Shown in pieces: positions 18,863-27,325 of a DNA stretch of 42,541 bases. The stretch spans positions 1-42,541 of the forward strand of contig JAJDXV010000147.1 in NCBI GenBank assembly GCA_022823085.1. The letters run 5' to 3'. The position numbers and the translations under genes are program-made. Numbering within the stretch: position 1 is the first letter of the stretch; each line of letters begins with the position of its first letter. The notes below the pieces were generated by a model. That model searched no databases. It was not told where the DNA came from and saw only the letters and a list, made by a program, of their open reading frames with translations. The stretch is from Candidatus Poribacteria bacterium. GTDB taxonomy: Bacteria; Poribacteria; WGA-4E; WGA-3G.

Positions 18863-20034
18863 GCCCGCGCCTCCAGCTTTTTGACGTAGGCATCAATACG
18901 GCGGAACTGCCATGTCCAGCGTGTGTTATAGAGAAACTGCCGCAGATCAAACCGGTTGTCATCTGGAGAATAAGATTCAGCGTGATAAGAAGGCGTTAGC
19001 GTCGTCATTTTATGCCGGTTGATCGCGTAACATCGAAAGAAGTGTTTGACCTTTTCGGCGACCTCGCGCGGCGGGATATGATCCCACTCCTCTACCAATC
19101 TCTCGAACATACGCACCGGACCGCACTGCTCCATTTTACGGAGCTGCCCGAACCGGCTCAATTCGGCGTAGGTCATTCCCATATCCTCTTCATCGGTCTG
19201 TGTGTAGGTTTCCGTAATCGGTTCCAACTCCGCCGTCGGCGGTGCCTCCACAATCTCGCCAAGCGCAGCGTAACCGAGATGACCTTCCGCCCACTTCAGA
19301 AAACGCCGTAGATCAAGTTTACTGATACCACCGATCGGGTTGATGTCGCCGCTACTACAATCGTATTTTGTCAGATAACCCCGCAACGCTTCGTCAACAT
19401 TGCCGGTGCCTAACACAAGCAGCGTGCCTTCACGGTTTCGTACCCACGGCATCATCTGTGCAAACAGATAACTCAGCACCATCCGGAGCCTCGCTTGTAT
19501 ATTTTGGAGTGCCTGATTCTCTTGGTAACTGCCACCTTCAACCTTGAATTTCGGCTTTCGGTGCGTAATCCGAGTAAAGAGCGATTCCAAAGCACTCACA
19601 AGGCCATCCATATTAATGTCCAGATGATCCGATCCGATCTGCTCAGCGAGTCGTTTCGCGCGTTTCCGAGTCTCACGTGAACTGTTCGCGCTGCCCATAT
19701 AACAGGTGTACAACAGACGATTCGCCAGAACACACGGATCAGAGAAAACGTCAGGTGTTTCGTTGTCCGCAAGCCATCGACTGACATCACGGGTGACCGA
19801 CGCATCCTTTTCGCGTATCGCCTTTGCAACCAATTGGCACATCGAACCGACCAACGTCGCAACCGCACCACTGTCCGCACCCCCCGAAAGCGGGATGAAG
19901 TACCCTGCCGCCTCCGATCTACGTAGATAGTCCCACAGCCAGCAGGCAGGACCGTAGGCGATCTCTTCTTCAGGGATGTGCGTATGCGGCTCGATTGGAA
20001 GACTGGAAGACTGGAAGACTGGAAGCCCCTCCTT
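18859..20034 (-). pseudogene. nadE: NAD synthetase domain of a frameshifted glutamine-dependent NAD+ synthetase
   Basis: The open frame runs from just after a stop at 20035-20037 to TGA at 18859. It encodes [20 protein letters not shown], the PP-loop [18 protein letters not shown] and the rest of the synthetase domain, which adenylates and amidates NaAD to NAD+. The sequence resembles the eukaryotic-type two-domain NadE. It is not in frame with the glutaminase half (19970-21001). A +1 shift within the GGAAG repeat would join them. The first usable start codon in this frame (TTG at 19854) lies after the PP-loop, so independent translation would give an inactive fragment. Either the gene is dead, a frameshift is tolerated or programmed, or the assembly has an indel. 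Confidence 0.85.
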
Positions 20035-21001
20035 CTACCCCTCCTGCCTTCCTGCCTTCCATCCCCTCCTTCCACCCTTCCATTCCCATATCAAAATCTA
20101 CCGCTATTTGCGGAAGCTGTTCCGTTTGACTCGCCTGCACAGCACGGCTCGCTTTCGCACCCCGGTAACTCCGAACAGCATGAAGATCCACCGTCGCAGT
20201 CACCACCTCTACATCTTTAAGTGAAAATTGCGAACCTTGTGCCAAGATGTCACCATTCTGTGCAATCAGTGCGCAGCCATCGAAATAGAGCCGACCCCCG
20301 TCACACCCCTGCTGGTTCGCGTAGAGATAGACCCCACCGTTTTTGGCACTCGCGTTCCGAATCAGTGCAATCCGCGTATCCAATTTCCGTAACTCATGAT
20401 GAGAACCCGACCCGTTACCAATGATTTCGACACCCGCATTTCCAAACTGGATGTGTGGACTCATCGGCACAAAGAGTTCCTCACACGTCTCCGATGCCAA
20501 AAGTGTATCCGCAGTCGCAATCCCCGCAATACCGATCGGAACCTTATGGTTTACCGTCAACGCACGAATTTCACGTGGGAGTACGTACGGTTCAGTGCAC
20601 CAACCGTGCGTCCACGCTGCGAACCACCGATGCTCCCGATAGTTACCGTCGCTCGCAAGGATCATCTTCGGACGGATTAACAGAATCTCGCCATCTAACA
20701 CAAAAACTCGGCAATTATAACGGACGTTTTTGTGCATCACAGGCATACCGATGTCACACAAAATACCGTCCGTATGACCGCCTTTAAGGATACACGCCAG
20801 CGATTCCCAACTGTGCCGCAACGTATCCAACTCCAGAAAGTGGTCCTCACAAGAATAGCCGCTGATCTCCAATTCAGGGCCCAAACGATACCGCGCACCA
20901 CGCGCCTTCGCAATCTCAATAGATTCAATGATACGCGCAGTGTTACCCTCAAAATCGAGGCTCCATTGGTTCAAGTTACACGTCGCAAGTACTACTTTCA
21001 T
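19970..21001 (-). CDS. nadE: Glutaminase (nitrilase) domain of NAD+ synthetase, cut short by frameshift
   Basis: The ATG at 21001 (SD CAGGAAAG) begins a carbon-nitrogen hydrolase domain that hydrolyses glutamine and channels ammonia to the synthetase domain. The nitrilase triad is visible as Glu45 (GPELEISGY), Lys112 (RPKMILA) and Cys173 (SETCEELF). The domain is complete to [10 protein letters not shown] (about residue 300). It then runs into the GGAAG repeat, which encodes [14 protein letters not shown] and FQSSN, and stops at 19970 in the wrong frame. In an intact gene the linker would continue into [12 protein letters not shown]. This is the likely sole NAD synthetase in the window, so loss would matter unless another copy exists. 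Confidence 0.85.
   Translation of the reverse strand: MKVVLATCNLNQWSLDFEGNTARIIESIEIAKARGARYRLGPELEISGYSCEDHFLELDTLRHSWESLACILKGGHTDGILCDIGMPVMHKNVRYNCRVFVLDGEILLIRPKMILASDGNYREHRWFAAWTHGWCTEPYVLPREIRALTVNHKVPIGIAGIATADTLLASETCEELFVPMSPHIQFGNAGVEIIGNGSGSHHELRKLDTRIALIRNASAKNGGVYLYANQQGCDGGRLYFDGCALIAQNGDILAQGSQFSLKDVEVVTATVDLHAVRSYRGAKASRAVQASQTEQLPQIAVDFDMGMEGWKEGMEGRKAGGVEGGASSLPVFQSSNRAAYAHP
19993..20091. repeat. GGAAG/CTTCC repeat interrupting nadE
   Basis: TGGAAGACTGGAAGAC-type units (19995-20025) are followed by pyrimidine-rich units (CCTTCC, CCCTCCTTCC) to 20091, giving an imperfect inverted-repeat block like that at 18766-18836. It sits exactly in the linker between the two NAD synthetase domains, and its length shifts the frame by +1. 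Confidence 0.8.
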
Positions 21002-21017
21002 TCTTTTAAACTTTCCT

Positions 21018-21074
21018 GAGACCGAAAATGTCGACGATAATGTTATTTAACAAAGGCACGACATTTTCGGTCTC
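21018..21074 (-). promoter_or_regulatory. Perfect 16-bp inverted repeat just upstream of nadE
   Basis: The arms GAGACCGAAAATGTCG (21018-21033) and CGACATTTTCGGTCTC (21059-21074) are perfect complements around a 25-nt AT-rich loop. In the nadE transcript this hairpin would end 16 nt before the start codon, next to the SD. It could regulate translation, be an operator, or be a tiny palindromic mobile element. Confidence 0.6.
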
Positions 21075-21184
21075 GGTTAATCAAAGTTCTCGTTGGTCAT
21101 ACGTTCTTGGATCTCTGTAGCGAGTACACAGTTATTGGTACGGCGAGTACGCCTTTTAGTTATTGGTTATAAGTTAAACTATAG

Positions 21185-21342
21185 TTTGGACAATCTCCGT
21201 CAGGTTCATATCCGGTTTTCAAGCGTCTTTGATTTTTCTCAGAGCACCTCATAGAAACGCAACTCAGAGAAAAATAGACTTAGATATATCAAATGGCAGC
21301 CCCAGCGGGGCGATATGTGTACCGTCCTTAAAATTGTCCAAA
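21185..21342. mobile_element. Possible MITE with TTTGGACAAT ends
   Basis: TTTGGACAAT (21185-21194) is inverted as ATTGTCCAAA (21333-21342). The 158-bp interior has no reading frame but contains a second, imperfect inverted repeat (TTTTTCTC.GAG / CTC.GAGAAAAA) and a GC hairpin. No transposase and no clear target duplication are seen. Confidence 0.4.
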
Positions 21343-21384
21343 GTTTAGTAAGTTAAAAGAGGGATGCGATAATTCTAACACCTC

Positions 21385-21432
21385 TTAACTTATAACTTAT
21401 AACTTATAACTTATAACTTATAACTTATAACT
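21385..21432. repeat. TTATAAC heptad tandem repeat
   Basis: About six and a half perfect units of AACTTAT/TTATAAC, near-identical to the tract at 37151-37196. It ends 17 bp from the 3' end of the next minus-strand gene. Confidence 0.85.
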
Positions 21433-21449
21433 GCGTACTCGCTCAAAAA

Positions 21450-22775
21450 TTACGTTTTCTGTGGTTTCTTGCGGGCAGCTGGAAACAGGATATTGTTCAG
21501 GATTAACCTATACCCGGGTGAATGCTTATGTAAATCGAGGTTCGTCGGAATCGTGCCCTCACCGACAAGGTGACGATAGTCCTCCGGGTCGTGGCCACCG
21601 AGAAACGTGAAGGTACCTTTCCCTAATTTGCCGTGAACATATTTCGCGTAGTTCGTCCCCTCCACCTGCCCCAAAATCGTAATAGAATCCCGAACCTTGT
21701 CGAGATTGAACGATGTCGTCTGACCGAGAAACCCCGGGACAATACTAACATGGTTTTGCGTGAGCATCGTCGGAATTGGATCGTGTTTTGCGGCGAACTC
21801 AAACAGCTTAAAATCTTCAACACCGCTCTGCGCGTCCCGATCCGGGTTCGGATTATCTATATCAGAAAACTCATATCGATATGGACTTGTATGGAGGCTA
21901 AAGTTCACGAATGCCAGCGTCCGTTGGAAGTCGAGCCGGGTTTCAGCATCTGCTGCAATCGGTGTTCCATCAAGTTCAGGGGCTACGATGTCAACGGCTC
22001 CGCCGCGCGTCGCCAATGCGATATCCAGTGTCTCCGGCGCGGAGCACATCGCAAAGATAAACCCACCGTTAACGATATAGTCGGCTATCATCAATGCGGT
22101 TTGTCCTTTGTGCTGAGCAACCGTTTGAAACCCCGCTTCCGCAGCGGCCTCCTCAAACATCAGCATCCGCTGCTGATACCAGACCTGCGTCGAAAACGAG
22201 GCATGAAACTTACCGTGCTGACCGGTGAAGTCTTCGTGGTGAAGATGGAGCCAGTCATAACCTGCCGTCTCTAAGATACCGCTCTGCACCTCTTTATCCC
22301 ATATCTCGTCGTAAGGGATCTCGGCATAGTCGAGCGCTATTTTAACAGCGTCGTCCCACGGATCACGATACGCCGATGCTTCCGGCGGCGCATAGACCGC
22401 GATCTTCGGTGCCTTTTCCAGTAGAATTTCGTCCATATTGCTACCTTCGAGGACAGACGCTTTGGCTTCGGTATATTCCGCGTTGCGCATCGGTTCAAAG
22501 TAGACACCCATCAACGCAGCACGAACACGAACGTCTTGTGAATCTGGCAAAACAAACGCACCGCCGCGATAGTTCAACCACCAGTAACACCGATACTCGC
22601 GCGGAACTTCTAATGCCCAATACGTTAGACCGTACGCCTTCAGGTGATTCGTCTGTTTCCCGTACGCCATCGGGACCAAAAGCCACTGCGCACTGGCGCT
22701 GTTCACTACAAGAAACGCTATCAGCAATATCGCAAACCGAGTCATATAGGTAAATCTAAAGTAAAACTTTTTCAT
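21450..22775 (-). CDS. Secreted protein of the family often mislabelled asparagine synthetase B
   Basis: The ATG at 22775 overlaps the stop of the upstream gene (TGATG), with AAGGGTGG as SD. The product (441 aa) has a signal peptide (hydrophobic core about 13-27, ending SASA-QWLL). The mature start has WLLVPMAYGKQTNHLKAYGLTYW, which I recognise from exported proteins of Bacteroidota and relatives annotated asparagine synthetase B with no real AsnB domain. A region from about 112 to 300 (APKIAVYAPP, GYDWLHLHHEDF, YIVNGGFIFAMCSAPE) looks like a class I amidotransferase-like fold with a Cys in FAMCSA. Function is unknown. It is co-transcribed with the large propeller protein. Confidence 0.75.
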   Translation of the reverse strand: MKKFYFRFTYMTRFAILLIAFLVVNSASAQWLLVPMAYGKQTNHLKAYGLTYWALEVPREYRCYWWLNYRGGAFVLPDSQDVRVRAALMGVYFEPMRNAEYTEAKASVLEGSNMDEILLEKAPKIAVYAPPEASAYRDPWDDAVKIALDYAEIPYDEIWDKEVQSGILETAGYDWLHLHHEDFTGQHGKFHASFSTQVWYQQRMLMFEEAAAEAGFQTVAQHKGQTALMIADYIVNGGFIFAMCSAPETLDIALATRGGAVDIVAPELDGTPIAADAETRLDFQRTLAFVNFSLHTSPYRYEFSDIDNPNPDRDAQSGVEDFKLFEFAAKHDPIPTMLTQNHVSIVPGFLGQTTSFNLDKVRDSITILGQVEGTNYAKYVHGKLGKGTFTFLGGHDPEDYRHLVGEGTIPTNLDLHKHSPGYRLILNNILFPAARKKPQKT

Positions 22776-25507
22776 CAATTACCACCCTTAATATCTGTTG
22801 GGACACTATTCCCTAAAGCAATCACAGGTTTATATCCAAACACGACCTGACCGTTATGCATCACAGGTGTTTCGGAGGTTTCAGGGTTTAACGTGTCAAT
22901 TTTCCAGAGTTGTCCATTATTTTCGTACAGGATCCAGCGTCCGTCAGGCGGTATCCAAGCCGGATGTGTCCCACCTCTTCGCGTTAATTGGCGTTCTCGC
23001 GGCACCCCCGCATCCGAGTAGGTAACCATCCAAATCTGGGCATGATTATTGACTGTACGTGTAAACGCTAATTGGTTCGGATTCGCAGGCGACCACGCCG
23101 GTTCCGCGTCATCTGCAGATGATACAACAATCGGCTCTACGCTTGTCGCCACTTGGTCAAAGGCATAGATGTTTCGTCTCGCTTTTTCAGCGCCTGGGTT
23201 CTCGACCGTTCCGGCTGTAACATAAGCGAGCATCGAACCGTCACGATTCCACGCCGGTGTGAAACTCTGCAACGCCGTTGACGGGACAACGTATTCCGAA
23301 CCGCTCGAAATGTGCTGCATGGCAACCCGGCTCCGGTTGCCGAACTCTGGACGTATGTAGGCAATATATTCCGCATCCGGTGAAATTGATACATCACGTA
23401 CCAAGCCGCTTCCATCAATTAAGACAGTGCCATCTGGGGTCTCATGCCCCCGAATGATAACATTCCCATCTGTGTCTTGATAAACAAGCGTGCCGTCGTT
23501 CGCAACGGTTGGCGTGTGTCCAGCACCAAACAGTATCCTGCTGCCATCAGGGGCTATTCCCCAAATAATATTATCATAACCGAAGTAGATGAATCCGGGC
23601 AACGCATCAGGCTGTGCTGCACCGGTTTGTTCCCTAACGGTAGCGGCACCAAACGCTGTGCCTTCAGTGTCGTTATTCGTTTCAGCGATATTCTGTTTTG
23701 GGACGAATCGTTCCGCATCTCCGAGCTCCCATCCGGCACCTTTCGCTTTCCAGACGAAACCGATCCCTTTACTCCAATATTTCCACGACTCATTTACACG
23801 ACCATTGCGCGTAACGCTGAACACATCTTCAGGCTCACCGTAAAGTCTTCTAATCTCCCAACGTCCGCCATCGTCGATCTCCGCCATGTTCCCCTCTTCA
23901 TCGATATAACTGGCGAGGATTTCGATATTGATGTGTGGGGTCGTCTCCCCGGGAAAAACGCTGATGGCGGCAGGCGTACCACGTGCCGGATAGCGCGTAC
24001 CGTATATCCCGACACCATCGGTTATACCTGTTTTCCCGTCCTCGTTGGCATCCATAACCGCCATAACATAGTAAATACCCGGCAGCACATTGACCTGATA
24101 ATGCCCCGCTTCGTCAACTGAGACCGGCATCGCAATCGGTTCACTGAATTCTGGCGTATATGAAAGCGTTAAAATACCGTGTTGGAGCGTATGGTTTCCG
24201 TCCCAAGTGATGCGTCCGCTGATGCTGCCTTGATCTATATGCGCCTCAATCCCCGGTGGTGTCGCGTGCAGGTGTCCGTTGGCATCGTAGCGGGCACTTA
24301 AAAGGAGTTCGATATTCAGATTTTCACCAGCACGCAGTCTAACTGGCGTGGGCGGTGTGGTCGTTATGTCTAACGTTCCGTATCCACCTAAACCGTCCCC
24401 CTCGCTATACTTACCGTTTTGGTCAGCGTCTAAGTTAACGATAACATAATATTCACCCGGCGGAAGCGCAATATTGAAGGTGCCATCTGTCGCAGTTTCA
24501 CCACTCGCAATCGGGTTGACTAAAGAAGCGTCGGCATACACCTCTACACGCGCCGGCGTACCCCCAGGTAGAGAAACTTTACCTGTTAATAGGCTCGAAT
24601 TGTCTGCGTTCATACGGTTTGACTGTTGATACGCAGCCGTGATCGTTATGCCGATGTTTTCCGTGAATTTGTTCGAGGAGACCAGCACAGGTTCCGGGAA
24701 TTCACCGCGTTTTCGCATGTTTTCGACACCATAGAACCCGAAACCGTCTCCAGTATCCAGCCTATTCGTGCCGTTGTTGTCAACAATCGCCATGAGGTAG
24801 TATTTCCCCGGCGGCAAATTGAGCTTCCACGTCCCGGATTCTGATACCTTCGTAATGCCGGCGCGATATTTCCAAGATAAATCTGTATAGGCGAGAACTA
24901 AGGTTTTTTGACCCGCTGAAGCAAGCAGCTTTCGGCTTGCGCTGTCCTCCCTCAACACAACTGTACCGCTACAACCCGATGTCGCCGTACGCAAATCCGC
25001 TTGGAATTGTTGGAGCGTGCTCGGTCGATATTCGGCTTCCGGAACGAGATTAAACTTTCCACCACTATTTGTTGCACGCGCGGTTATCGGAATCTCTATA
25101 TCCCGAACCGTCTCTCTGCTATCTATTTCAATAATCTGATATTTTTGTGTTTTGTCGTCCCATGCCGTGATCCCGAATACACCGAAACCGTCACCGACGT
25201 TGAAATTCCCAGATTTATCGACATCAATATAGGCGACGAGGTAATATCGACCCGGTTCAACATTGAGTGTGAATCTACCGTCACCGAGTTGCGGAATCCC
25301 ACTGATATACAGCTCCCGCAGCGACGCATCGCGGTAAGCAGAGATATTCGCGTGTGACAGATCGTGTCCGGCCCACAGAACCCATCCTGATAGCGTCGCC
25401 GTCATCCGTCTTGTGTCCACATCCTCTTGCGCCGAAAGGTCTTGGCAGAATACACAATTTACCAGTCCAACACCGATGACGAGAAATAGCAGTATCAACC
25501 GTTGCAT
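22775..25507 (-). CDS. Large secreted protein: four EF-hand-like carboxypeptidase-regulatory repeats plus TolB-type propeller
   Basis: A 910-residue protein with a signal peptide (about 1-21). Four repeats of a transthyretin-like (carboxypeptidase-regulatory) domain each end in a G-x-YY strand, then a loop resembling a calcium-binding EF-hand, then DGxGxYG. The loops are DVDKSGNFNVGD (about 95-106), DNNGTNRLDTGD (about 242), DADQNGKYSEGD (about 359) and DANEDGKTGITD (about 485). Residues from about 640 to 895 carry TolB/PD40 propeller blades (GIAPDGSRILFG, SISPDAEYIAYI, PAWNRDGSMLAYV, PAWSPANPNQLAFT). It probably acts in the periplasm or at the surface as a calcium-dependent binding protein (inference). 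The 3' end overlaps the next gene. Confidence 0.8.
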   Translation of the reverse strand: MQRLILLFLVIGVGLVNCVFCQDLSAQEDVDTRRMTATLSGWVLWAGHDLSHANISAYRDASLRELYISGIPQLGDGRFTLNVEPGRYYLVAYIDVDKSGNFNVGDGFGVFGITAWDDKTQKYQIIEIDSRETVRDIEIPITARATNSGGKFNLVPEAEYRPSTLQQFQADLRTATSGCSGTVVLREDSASRKLLASAGQKTLVLAYTDLSWKYRAGITKVSESGTWKLNLPPGKYYLMAIVDNNGTNRLDTGDGFGFYGVENMRKRGEFPEPVLVSSNKFTENIGITITAAYQQSNRMNADNSSLLTGKVSLPGGTPARVEVYADASLVNPIASGETATDGTFNIALPPGEYYVIVNLDADQNGKYSEGDGLGGYGTLDITTTPPTPVRLRAGENLNIELLLSARYDANGHLHATPPGIEAHIDQGSISGRITWDGNHTLQHGILTLSYTPEFSEPIAMPVSVDEAGHYQVNVLPGIYYVMAVMDANEDGKTGITDGVGIYGTRYPARGTPAAISVFPGETTPHINIEILASYIDEEGNMAEIDDGGRWEIRRLYGEPEDVFSVTRNGRVNESWKYWSKGIGFVWKAKGAGWELGDAERFVPKQNIAETNNDTEGTAFGAATVREQTGAAQPDALPGFIYFGYDNIIWGIAPDGSRILFGAGHTPTVANDGTLVYQDTDGNVIIRGHETPDGTVLIDGSGLVRDVSISPDAEYIAYIRPEFGNRSRVAMQHISSGSEYVVPSTALQSFTPAWNRDGSMLAYVTAGTVENPGAEKARRNIYAFDQVATSVEPIVVSSADDAEPAWSPANPNQLAFTRTVNNHAQIWMVTYSDAGVPRERQLTRRGGTHPAWIPPDGRWILYENNGQLWKIDTLNPETSETPVMHNGQVVFGYKPVIALGNSVPTDIKGGN

Positions 25508-25562
25508 GTTTTGTTCCTTTGTCCGTATCGCTTTCGTTTTGACATTAAGTTACATGCTATTA

Positions 25563-25592
25563 ATAGTAACACATACACCAAATAATTTGCAA
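25563..25592 (-). promoter_or_regulatory. Possible promoter of the 910-aa protein operon
   Basis: Read on the minus strand, TTGCAA (25592-25587) and TACTAT (25568-25563) are 18 bp apart, about 55 nt upstream of the ATG at 25507. It matches consensus only partly. Confidence 0.4.
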
Positions 25593-25689
25593 GTGTAGAA
25601 TTACTACTGCCAAAGCAGGAGAGTTAACCGCCACAAGTTGTTAACTGAAAACGACTAAAACGGACAACTGTTGATAAGAAATAAAACAT

Positions 25690-25719
25690 TTGACTTTCAC
25701 GCCAAAGATATGATATAAT
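25690..25719 (+). promoter_or_regulatory. Sigma-70 promoter of the LamG-protein gene
   Basis: TTGACT (25690-25695) and TATAAT (25714-25719) are 18 bp apart. The leader is about 100 nt and contains an imperfect stem (TTTCGG at 25762-25767 against CCGAACC at 25791). The 320-bp gap 25508-25827 holds this promoter, a divergent one and no gene. Confidence 0.7.
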
Positions 25720-25827
25720 ATTTAAAATTTTGCCCACCTATCTAAGTCACGACGAAATTTGGTTTCGGTCTATAGGTTGGATAATTTGTCCGAACCGAGA
25801 AATAAACCTAAGGAGGCGCAATTGGAA

Positions 25828-26595
25828 ATGAAAATAAAAGTCTATTATATCTGTGCAGTTTTGCTGCTCTTAAGCCTATCAGTACCCGCTGTACTCGCAC
25901 AAGATGCACAGGCAGAACATCTGGTCGGTTGGTGGTTATTTGATAGCGGAAAAGACGAAATGGGTAACTGGGACGATATAACTCTCCATGGTGCCGAACT
26001 TAAAGATGGACAACTGATTGTCGAAACTGGAAAATGGGCACATGCACTCGAATACACCGGCCCCGACATCACAGAACTCACATTAGCAACTTGGGTAAGT
26101 TTGGATGACTATACGAGGACAATGGGCTCCGCACTTACACTTGATAAAGAATCTGTGGATCAATTCTGTGCAATCGTCTGGGCTGAACGCGTTGATAAAC
26201 AGTGGATGCCCGGCAGTAGCCATTTCAGGCGTACTCAGGATTTTCCCGATGCCGTCACCGAAAAAGAGGATGGCGAGATGGTTTTCTTCGCAATTACATA
26301 TAAGGATGTAAAAAACCAATATGAAATCACTGGATACCGGAATGGCGAGAACCTCGGCAGCTTCTTACAAGGTGATCTGAGAACTTGGCCAGCAGGTGAC
26401 GCTGAAGCCATCTGGGGAAAACGCCATACAAACGGACTCGCAGGCCCCGGTGAACTCAACGCACATATTGAAGAATCCCGAATTTACAATGTCGCTTTGA
26501 CCGAAGATGAAATTCAAAGCCTTGAACTTGGAACGCTCTCTATTGAACCGCAAGGCAAACTCACAACAACCTGGGCAGCATTAAAGAAAAAATAA
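25828..26595 (+). CDS. Secreted LamG/concanavalin-like protein with C-terminal TTW tag
   Basis: The start at ATG 25828 follows AAGGAGG (25810-25816) and gives a signal peptide (about 1-24, ending AVLA-QDAQ). An in-frame TTG at 25822 fits the SD spacing better and cannot be excluded. The mature part, with LVGWWLFDSG, ITLHGAELKDGQL, GLAGPGELNAHIEESRIYN and ALTEDEIQSLE, is a LamG/Laminin_G_3 jelly-roll, a fold that binds glycans or proteins. The last residues, PQGKLTTTWAALKKK, match the endings of the proteins at 28808-29836 and 40585-41721. It is an exported protein, perhaps attached by this tag. Confidence 0.8.
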   Translation: MKIKVYYICAVLLLLSLSVPAVLAQDAQAEHLVGWWLFDSGKDEMGNWDDITLHGAELKDGQLIVETGKWAHALEYTGPDITELTLATWVSLDDYTRTMGSALTLDKESVDQFCAIVWAERVDKQWMPGSSHFRRTQDFPDAVTEKEDGEMVFFAITYKDVKNQYEITGYRNGENLGSFLQGDLRTWPAGDAEAIWGKRHTNGLAGPGELNAHIEESRIYNVALTEDEIQSLELGTLSIEPQGKLTTTWAALKKK

Positions 26596-26618
26596 ACTTT
26601 TTGCAAACCTGAAGCAAA

Positions 26619-26628
26619 ATGTTACACT
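26619..26628 (+). promoter_or_regulatory. Half-site AATGTTACAC upstream of the peroxiredoxin promoter
   Basis: This 10-mer is identical to the left arm of the palindrome at 26719-26740, exactly 100 bp further on. It lies just upstream of the predicted promoter region (TATAAT at 26658-26663). Confidence 0.45.
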
Positions 26629-26657
26629 TTCTGATTTTTTGCCACCACAGGAAATTA

Positions 26658-26663
26658 TATAAT
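26658..26663 (+). promoter_or_regulatory. Possible -10 box of the peroxiredoxin gene
   Basis: TATAAT in an AT-rich context. The -35 position holds only a T-run, so the promoter may need an activator. A leader of about 130 nt would carry the palindrome at 26719-26740. Confidence 0.4.
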
Positions 26664-26718
26664 AGAGCCTATAAACCCTTACAGATATTGGGTTTAATAC
26701 CAATGACTTCGGCAACCC

Positions 26719-26740
26719 AATGTTACACAGGTGTAACATT
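26719..26740 (+). promoter_or_regulatory. Palindromic operator upstream of the peroxiredoxin gene
   Basis: Perfect 10-bp arms AATGTTACAC and GTGTAACATT are separated by AG. With the upstream half-site it looks like a dimeric regulator target, 58 bp before the start codon. The sequence does not match PerR, OxyR or Rex sites that I know, so the regulator is unidentified. Confidence 0.6.
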
Positions 26741-26798
26741 TTAAATCGAAACTTTCATTATCCAAACACGTTTTTCAGGCGTGTATAGGAGGATTTTA

Positions 26799-27266
26799 AT
26801 GGCAGATGTAGGAAGTGCTGCACCAGAATTCACTTTAACAGGTGCAGTCAACGAAGAAGATGTTGAAGTTTCCTTGAACGACTACGCGGGTAAAAATTTG
26901 GTCGTCCTTTTCTACCCGCTCGATTTCTCACCGGTCTGTTCTGAACAGGTACCGGATTTCAACGAACAATTAAGCGCAATTCAGGCAAAAGGTGCCGATG
27001 TCATCGCTATCAGTCGCGACTCCGCCTTCGCACATAAGGCTTGGAGTAAGGACCTCGGCGGTGTCGGTTTCCCGCTGCTTGCCGATATGAATCTCGCCGT
27101 GTCTAAAGAATTCGGCATGGCACTCGAAGAAGTCGGTATCACCACACGCGGTGTATTTATCGTTGATAAAAGCGGAAAAATCGCCTTTAAACACGTCGAA
27201 GAAGCACCACCAGACAATACACTGAGCGCAGAACAGGTCCTGGCTGAATTGGATAAACTGCAGTAG
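26799..27266 (+). CDS. 1-Cys peroxiredoxin (AhpC/TSA family)
   Basis: The ATG at 26799 has AGGAGG 6 nt upstream, preferred over an in-frame GTG at 26781. The 155-residue thioredoxin-fold protein reduces peroxides through the peroxidatic Cys47 in YPLDFSPVCSEQ (motif P-x3-S/T-x2-C). The conserved Arg of the active site is probably in TTRGVFIVDK. No second cysteine is present, so it must be recycled by an external thiol, as in AhpE-type enzymes. It stands alone, preceded by a palindromic operator and followed by two hairpins. Confidence 0.92.
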   Translation: MADVGSAAPEFTLTGAVNEEDVEVSLNDYAGKNLVVLFYPLDFSPVCSEQVPDFNEQLSAIQAKGADVIAISRDSAFAHKAWSKDLGGVGFPLLADMNLAVSKEFGMALEEVGITTRGVFIVDKSGKIAFKHVEEAPPDNTLSAEQVLAELDKLQ

Positions 27267-27294
27267 TGTTCTGTTATTTTTATTTTGACGGATC

Positions 27295-27325
27295 GTAGGT
27301 TGGGTTGAACGCAGTGAAACCCAAC
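27295..27325 (+). repeat. GTAG-headed REP-like hairpin (GTTGGGTT stem), copy 1
   Basis: GTAG (27295-27298) leads into GTTGGGTT ... AACCCAAC around GAACGCAGTGA. The copy at 38296-38326 differs at two loop positions only. Closely similar GTAGGTTGGGTT-type sequences are widespread in bacterial genomes. Confidence 0.75.

Larger units (their letters stand above)
21002..21449. other. 448-bp gene-free region made of repeats
   Basis: No gene is supportable here. From left to right it holds a 16-bp perfect inverted repeat (21018-21074), a possible MITE with TTTGGACAAT ends (21185-21342) that contains a GCCCC-AGC-GGGGC hairpin, and a heptad tract (21385-21432). The outer pair AGCGAGTAC (21119-21127) and GTACTCGCT (21435-21443) is also inverted, so much of the block could have arrived as one unit. 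Confidence 0.6.

Noticed and set aside
21385..21432. Heptad array as a CRISPR or iteron origin
   Set aside because: Units are 7 bp with no spacers. No cas, rep or dnaA-box context is present, and the same tract occurs at other loci.
21450..22775. Naming this gene asnB
   Set aside because: The label is common in databases for this family, but there is no N-terminal Cys glutaminase domain or PP-loop SGGxDS motif, and the protein has a signal peptide.
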